Below are positions 57,960-64,000 of a stretch of 64,000 nucleotides of DNA, piece after piece. The DNA is from Tetracentron sinense. Its lineage: Eukaryota > Streptophyta > Magnoliopsida > Trochodendrales > Trochodendraceae. A program made the translations under genes and the position numbers. Each line of letters starts with the position of its first letter. The stretch's first letter is position 1. Where the stretch lies: the NCBI GenBank assembly GCA_015143295.1, contig JABCRI010001478.1, positions 62,001 through 126,000 of the forward strand. Reading direction: 5' to 3'. The notes under the pieces were generated by a model. It saw nothing but the letters and a program-made list of their open reading frames with translations. It was not told the DNA's origin and searched no databases.

Positions 57960-58140
57960 CAATTTCGTCGCCGAAATGAAGACAGGTAACACACTGTTTT
58001 GAATTCGGAACAAATTTGTCACCGAAATTGAATAGTCACTTCAATTTTGTCACTGAATTGCCTATAGGAAGCTTATTGTTTCCTATTCAACCCAAGATTC
58101 GTCGCCGAAATTCAAAGTCTCTTTTGATTTCGTCACCAAA
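57960..58140 (-). promoter_or_regulatory. Internal palindrome region upstream of the extra gene
   Basis: TTTCGTCGCCGAAAT (about 57962), TTTGTCACCGAAAT, TTTTGTCACTGAATT, TTCGTCGCCGAAATT (about 58089) and TTTCGTCACCAAAAT repeat the core found in the LTR promoter at 54766-54894. An AT-rich TATGAATTTAAAG (about 57938-57950) and about 170 bases of leader precede the gene's first ATG on the minus strand. It looks like a second promoter built on the LTR pattern. Confidence 0.55.
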
Positions 58141-58389
58141 ATCAGTATAAACTTTGAAAAAAATATTTCATTTTTATTTTAAAATCATTTTCCCAAATTC
58201 ATTGATTAATTTTATCATCCAAAACTGTATAAATCATCCAAATCATACACATAACATAATCAAACATTTTTCAAATATCAATACACAAGTTTTCATCAAA
58301 GAGCAATTTTGGCATAAACATGATCAATTAAGTTCATTTAGACTTGTCATTCCTAATTCTCTTCTTAATGTACTAAATCTTTCAGATTG

Positions 58390-61300
58390 AAGGGGTTTTG
58401 TAATATATCTATAAGTTGGTTGTTTGTATCCACAAACTCTAATATAACATCCTCATTTTGTACATGAGCTCTTATAAAGTGATATCTGATTTCAATGTGT
58501 TTCATTCTTGAGTGTTGAATTGGATTTTAGTCATGCAAATAGCACTAGTATTATCACATTTGATTGAAATTTTAGTATAGAAAAGTTTAAAGTCTTCTAA
58601 TTGCTGTTTCATGTATAAGGTTTGAAGATGACAACTTTCAGCTGGTACATACTCAGCTTCAGCTATAGATAAAAAAATTGTATTTTGTTTCTTGCTAAAC
58701 CATGAAATAAGAGCATCCTAAGAAGTGACAAGTACTACTAGTGCTCTTTCTATCAACTTTGCATCTAGCAAGTCAGCATCTGAGTAGCTAACTAGGTCTA
58801 GTGATGTATTCTTTGGATACCTTGAACCTAAATCAATTGTGCCTAGTAGGTACCTAAAAATCATTTTCACAGCTATCATATGTGATTCTTTTGGACATGA
58901 TTGAAATCTTGCACATATGCATACACTAAACATAATATCAGGTCTATTAGCAGTTAAATATAAAAGACTACCTATCAGCCTCTATATTTTTTTCTTCAAC
59001 ATTTTACCTTTTTCATCTTTATCAAGTTTAGTTGTTGGGCTCATTGGAGGATCTATCTCTTTTGAATTGTCCATTCCAAATTTTTAAGAAGTTCTCTTGT
59101 ATACTTAGTTTGATTTATGAAAGTTTCATCCTTAGTTTGCTTAATTTGGAGACCAATAAAGAAATTTAACTCTCTCATCATGCTCATCTCAAACTCATCT
59201 TGTATATTTTAGTAAATTCATGACAAGGGATTCATTTATTGATCCAAATATGATATCATCTATATATATTTGAATTATTAGCATGTCATTATTTTTGGTT
59301 TTCACAAATAAAGTTGTATCAATTTTTCCTCTTATAAATTAATTTTCAAGAAGAAAACAACTTAATCTATCATACTAAGCTCTAGAAGCTTGTTTTAATC
59401 CATATAAGGCTTTAGTGAGTTTGAATACATAATTTGACAATAAATGATCTTCAAACCATGGGGGTTGCTCTACATAAACTTCCTCTGAAATATAACCATT
59501 CAAGATGCACTTTTAACATCTATTTGGTAAGCTTGAAGTCTTTATGACTTGCAAAGGCAAGTAACATTCTTATGACTTCAAGTTTAGCAACCGGGCAAAT
59601 GTTTCCCTCATAATCTATACCATCTTCTTGGTTGTAACCTTGAGCTACCAATCTTGCCTTATTCTTAATTATATTTTCAGATTCATCATTTTAATTCATG
59701 AATGCCCATTTAGTACCAATTGTAGATTTATCTTTTAATCTAGGTACTAATTCTCATACTTGATTCCTTTCAAATTGAGTTAATTCTTCTTGCATAGTTA
59801 TACCCCAAGATTCATCTTCAATAGCTTCTAAGATATTCTTAGGTTCAATTTGAGATAGAAAGGCAAGATTATTACATATATCCTTCTAGTCCTAACTTCT
59901 TGTCCTATATCACCAAGAATGGGATCCTTAGGATGATCTTTTACTAATCTCCAAGCTCTAGGAAGTTGATATTCATCTTCATGATCATTTTCTTCCTCAA
60001 TTTCAGTTTTAGTGAATTTTTCATTATTATTATATTCTACTTGTTCCATTTCCTTGTTAATTTCTATTGATGAAATTTCTTTTGATAGAATATTAACTTT
60101 ATCACTTATTTATCTTCATCATTTTTATCTTGTTAAAAAGATTTGATTCATCAAAGACTACATGAATTGATTCTTCTACAACTAATAAAGATTTATTAAA
60201 TACCCTATAAGTTGTGCTATTCATTGAGTATCCTAAGAAGATTCATTCATTAGATTTAGGTTCAAATTTTCTTAGGTGATGTTTATCATTGAGTATGAAA
60301 CATTTACAACCAAACACTTTAAAATAACCTATGTTAGGAGATTTTCCAGTCCAAAGGTCATAGGGGTTTTATTTAATTTGTTTCTAATGACTAACCTGTT
60401 AATCACATACAAGAAGTATTAATAGCTTCTGCCCAAAAATAGTTAGGTAATTTATGTTCATTAAGCATTACCCATTTCTTATATAGACATATTAATTTTC
60501 CTTTCAACTACTTCATTTTGTTGAGGAGTTGAGAAATTATGGTTAAAACCATTTTCTTCACAAAATAGTTCAAGTTCTTTATTCATGACCTCTCCTATCA
60601 CTTCTTACATTATTAATGGTGTAACATTTTTCATTTTGAACTCTTTTACAAAATTTTGCAAATTGGTTTAGAGTTTCACTTTTGTGTGATAGAAATAATA
60701 CCTATATATATCTTGAGTAGTCATCTACTATCACAAAGGCATATAACTTACCACTTAGGCTAGCTACATCATTTGGTCCAAATAAGTTAATATGTAAGAG
60801 TTCTAAGGGTCTAGTGGTTGAAATTTCTTTCTTATTTTTAAAAGATGTTTTGATTTGTTTGCCTAGTTGACATGCATCACATACTTTTATGAACTTAGTT
60901 TTAGGTAAACCTTTTACAAGTTCTTGTCTAGATAATTTAGAAAGAAGATCCAAATTAGCATGTCCTAATATTTTATGCCAAAGCCAACTTACTTCATTTA
61001 AAGAAGAGAAGCATATCAAATTTTGTGAAGTTAATTCATCAAAATCAATAATATACATTCTCATTTCTATATGCAACAAATAAAGTTTTGATGTTATCTT
61101 ATCTTTTATTATGCATACATTTGATTTAAAAGATACATTAAGTCCTTTATCACATAGTTAACTTATGCTAATAAGATTATGCTTTAAACCATCAACTAGT
61201 AAAACATTTTCAATAAAGGTAGTATTGTTCTTACTAACATTACCTATGCCGATTATCCTTACTTTCGTATTGTCCCTGAAGGTTACATGCCCTCCATCCT

Positions 61301-61640
61301 TAATTTGGAGTGATTGATATGAAAATTTTTTTGTTTCCCGTCATGTGCCTTGAGCATCCACTATCCAAGAACCAAATTGTCTTAGAGGATCTTGACTCGA
61401 GACATACCTACAACATAAATTCAAGTAACTCCAAGATATGTTCCCCCCGGTACCCAAACCATTTTGGTTGGTACCCAAATTGACTTATGGGTGGTATTGG
61501 AAGGATTAGTTCCCTTGGAACCCAAATCATCTTTGGTCCTTTATGATCAGTCTTGGGAGTGAATGATCCCTGAGGGATCCAAACATTCTTAACTATTTTC
61601 TTTCAATTATAGAAAGCAATAGAGGGTTGAGTTGGATTAC
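58390..61640 (-). mobile_element. Pol region of the SIRE-like element
   Basis: Recognisable pieces: RNase H lead-in (ARFQSCPKESHMIAVK, FRYLLGTIDLGSRYPKN, SYSDAD; 58933-58718), reverse transcriptase text (about 59990-58990), and pre-integrase to integrase (WHKILGHANLDLLSKLSRQE, VCDACQLGKQ, VIVDDYSRY; 61079-60702). Repeated WVP words lie at 61600-61440. Broken in many places; fossil. Confidence 0.7.
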
Positions 61641-61643
61641 TAT

Positions 61644-62732
61644 TCAATTTTGTAAAGAAATTTTGGTAATCTTTTTATTTTGAAGAAGGGTTATAGCCAA
61701 GTCAGCTTTACTAAATACACACCTTTGTTGACCTAAAAGTCTTTCTAAATTCTTTTGGCCATTTGTGAATGTAAGAATGGTGTTAGTTAAATCTTTGACT
61801 TTGGCTTTAAGCTCATCACATCCACTTGATGAGTCTTGAGGTAGAGATTGAATATCCTTGATTTTTATATTCAATACCTCATTCTCTTTCTGAAAATTTT
61901 CTTTATCTTTTTGTAACAATTCAGTTAAATTTATGAGAGAAAGATTTTTCTTTTTCAGCATTTTATTTTTGGAGGCAATTTTTTGAAATTCTCGATAGAG
62001 CTCATCAAAAGCATCTCTTAGTTCATTAAAAGTAAGAGATTCATTAGTGGAAGAAGTTACCTCATCCTCATCACTAGAGCCTTTTGAGCCACTTTTCTCA
62101 GAATCATCTCTTGTGGCCTTCATAGCCTTCTTCTTGAATTTGTTGCTTCTTTTGGGTTGAGAACATTCTATCCTTATGTGTCCAGGCTTCTTGCACTCGT
62201 AGCAAGTGAGAGGTTCCTTCTTGCTTGTTTCACCCTTGGTAATTTCCTTGGTGAACTCTTTCTTGTATGACCTCTTCTTGAAGTTCCTTCTATGCTTTAG
62301 GAATTTTTTGAACTTCCTTATCATGATAGATATGTCTTCATCTCCCTCACTTTCTTCTTCTTCATCATTGTCTTCCACTTGAGAAGACTTTAAGGTTAGG
62401 CCTTTCTTGAGCTTGGGCCCATCCTCTTGTTGTCCTTTCATAATAACTTCATGAGTCATTAGAGACCCGAGGAATTCATCCATTTGAAGCTTAGTCAAAT
62501 CTTTGGCTTCTTGGATGATAATCACTTTGAGAGACCATTCCTTAGGTAATGAGCGAAGAATCTTCCTCACATTTTCTAAATTGGCATAAATCTTTCCAAG
62601 TGATTTTAGTTCATTCAAAATATTTGTAAATCGAGTAAACATTTCATTAATAGACTCATTTTTCTCCATTTTAAACAGTTCATATTTATGAACTAGCATG
62701 GTAACTTTTTCTTCTTTGACTTGATTAGTCCC
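61644..62732 (-). mobile_element. Gag region of the SIRE-like element
   Basis: A long open region. It has the UBN2-type gag core (VHKYELFKMEKNESINEMFT, LNELKSLGK, RSLPKEW), an acidic linker, a single CCHC zinc knuckle (CYECKKPGHIRIEC), a basic patch and a C-terminal coiled coil (LYREFQKIASKNKMLKKK). The first dozen readable residues come from the LTR that cuts the 5' end at 62733, so the true N-terminal part is missing here. Confidence 0.8.
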
Positions 62733-63680
62733 TGTAAGCACCCAATTTTTACACCCCTTTCTAATCATGGTTGAAAAAATTCGGTGAACCTCAAATCTAA
62801 GGTTTGAGTTGAGAACTCACAAAATCAAGGGGATGGTTAGGTCTCCCTACAAGTCTATCTACCCTTTTTAATATTTTAACAATTAAGTTATTAACTTAGG
62901 GGATGATGAACTTAAAGTGTGGAAATAGAGAAAATAATCAAACCACAACACAAGGAATTTTATGTGGAAACCCTTCTAGGAAAAACCACGAGACCTAGTC
63001 CGGCAATGAGAATCCACTAAGACAAAGTCAACAAGAACTTACAGCACTCGAACTTGACTCATTTGGACTCGACACTATGATCCTTCAGTTCTTAGTCCTC
63101 CACGCCTCGAAAAGTCATCACGTACTCACAAGTCCCGTGATCAACCGCAGCCACTCATACTTCTCTTAGATCTCCAAAACAACCACGATCTTCTAATCGA
63201 TCTCTGTCAATGACGGCTTCGGATTCCACCGACCAAATCACACATCCACGATCCTTCTTGGATCGATCTCCTTCACAAAGGCTCCGGAACACTTCGGCCA
63301 ATTTTTTTTCTCCAGAACGGGTTGATGGTTTGATTAAAATCAAATCCTAGATGGACTCCATCAAGGGGAAAGTCCAAGCAAGCAAGAATGGAGCATTGAC
63401 TTGCAAAATCTAGGATGGAAGAAGAACTAACAAATGGGAGGAGAGACAATAAAAATTAGAGCTTTTATAAACTCTAGAGATAGTTAAAATTACTCTCTAT
63501 ATTCTCCCAAAGTTGCTCTCCACGGATTAGAAGGGTTCACAATAAATAGAGAACCCAAAAACAAGTATTAGAAGTTGCTAAAACCAAAAGGCATGAAAAA
63601 CCACTTCAGGGTTGACCATGGCGGTACTTGGGTCGACCCAGATGCACTTGGGCCGACCCAAGTGTTGAGACCCAAAACCC
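62733..63680 (-). mobile_element. LTR (copia-like) inserted in the SIRE-like gag
   Basis: On the minus strand it ends GTGTAAAAATTGGGTGCTTACA at 62733. TATA box TTATAAAAGC at 63461-63470 (minus), with TGGGTCGACCCA palindromes upstream. Text such as 'TTATGTGGAAACCCTTCTAGG' is common in copia LTRs. The high-coordinate end is not recognised and may lie beyond 63680. Confidence 0.5.
63461..63664 (-). promoter_or_regulatory. LTR promoter with TGGGTCGACCCA palindromes
   Basis: Perfect TGGGTCGACCCA (63629-63640), then CACTTGGG-CCGA-CCCAAGTG (63645-63664), whose eight-base arms pair perfectly although the centre has changed. Both lie about 160-200 bases upstream of the TATA box on the minus strand. 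Confidence 0.6.
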
Positions 63681-64000
63681 ACCCTAGGAGTTAGAGTGAA
63701 TCTTGGACGACTCATCATGACTTGCTTGACCAAAATAACTTGCAAAAGACTTGGAGCATATATAATAGAGGATAATAATAGCGGAAACATATAACAAAGC
63801 ACAGCGGAAGTCTAACAAACCTCTATGTATATACATATGTGATCTAAGTTTGATACAAAAGAAATCAAGACAAAGAAGGTGCAGACAGGCCCGCCAAAAA
63901 ACATGAATACATCTCTCTCAACTCACCCACAGCTATCCACTCAGAATCTACCACAACCTAATAGTAACCCTCACCCTGAGGTTCCTCCACAGGCTCCTCA
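63681..64000. other. Unassigned repeat-like end of window
   Basis: Text like 'AACATATAACAAAGCACAGCGGAAGTCTAACA' resembles gypsy LTR sequence, but the element cannot be delimited before the window ends. Confidence 0.3.

Larger units (their letters stand above)
54080..62732 (-). mobile_element. SIRE-like Ty1/copia element with an extra gene, 5' end missing
   Basis: Minus strand order: gag (62732-61644), a protease/linker stretch (about 61640-61080), pre-integrase and integrase (61079-60100), reverse transcriptase (about 59990-58990), RNase H (58933-58400), an intergenic palindrome region (58140-57960), an extra gene (57763-55877), purine-rich tracts (about 55470-55570), and 3' LTR (55467-54080). 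A long gag with coiled coil and an extra gene before the 3' LTR are known from the SIRE lineage. It carries a moderate number of breaks; gag is nearly whole. The 5' end is cut off by the LTR beginning at 62733. Confidence 0.75.

Noticed and set aside
63155-63343. Minus-strand open frame in the last LTR
   Set aside because: Located in the transcribed LTR region; no domain, charged-residue bias from CGATC-type words.

Overview
The window is a stretch of a plant nuclear genome, almost certainly a dicot-type angiosperm with a repeat-rich chromosome. It is AT-rich and packed with Ty3/gypsy and Ty1/copia LTR elements, L1-type LINEs, tRNA-derived SINEs, hAT and PIF/Harbinger transposons, foldback MITEs and a Helitron. 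Two host items stand out: an intron-containing LysM-domain protein gene on the minus strand, and a minus-strand tRNA gene. The species cannot be named from the sequence. Most short open frames are remnants or chance.

Layout. 1-2798: 3' end and 3' LTR of a plus-strand gypsy element, lying next to a minus-strand gypsy gag-protease relic (2799-7965). 8586-14215: a four-deep nest, with a foldback element split by an LTR, split by an hAT element, split by a PIF/Harbinger element carrying a Myb/SANT-like gene and a BEL1-like homeodomain scrap. 14472-14891: a small Helitron. 16142-21670: an old repeat block holding two solo LTRs with exact target duplications (CATGG, GAAAC). 22934-38212: four recognisable exons of the LysM gene, the last probably separated from the others by a 12.9-kb intron filled with a solo LTR, a copia element, an hAT element, MITEs and two LINE relics. 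38560-44870: decayed copia copies in both orientations carrying two MITEs. 45329-45402: tRNA. 45644-54047: a solo LTR, SINEs in tandem with an hAT insert, and several gypsy-type LTRs. 54080-62732: a SIRE-like copia element on the minus strand with an extra gene between pol and the 3' LTR. 62733-64000: a further LTR.

The main unexplained pattern is in the promoters of the LTRs. At least eight LTRs that look mutually unrelated each carry, just upstream of the TATA box, a cluster of short perfect palindromes, nearly every LTR with its own core (CGATCGATCG, TTCGAA, GGTCGACC, GCGCCTTTTAAAAGGCGC, TTTCGTCGCCGAAA, CATGGGCATGCCCATG and others). In two LTRs the arms of neighbouring palindromes differ from copy to copy while staying self-complementary, which suggests selection on the palindrome itself. 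In the SIRE-like element the same core occurs in the LTR and again in front of the internal extra gene. No tool was run; boundaries without target duplications are approximate.
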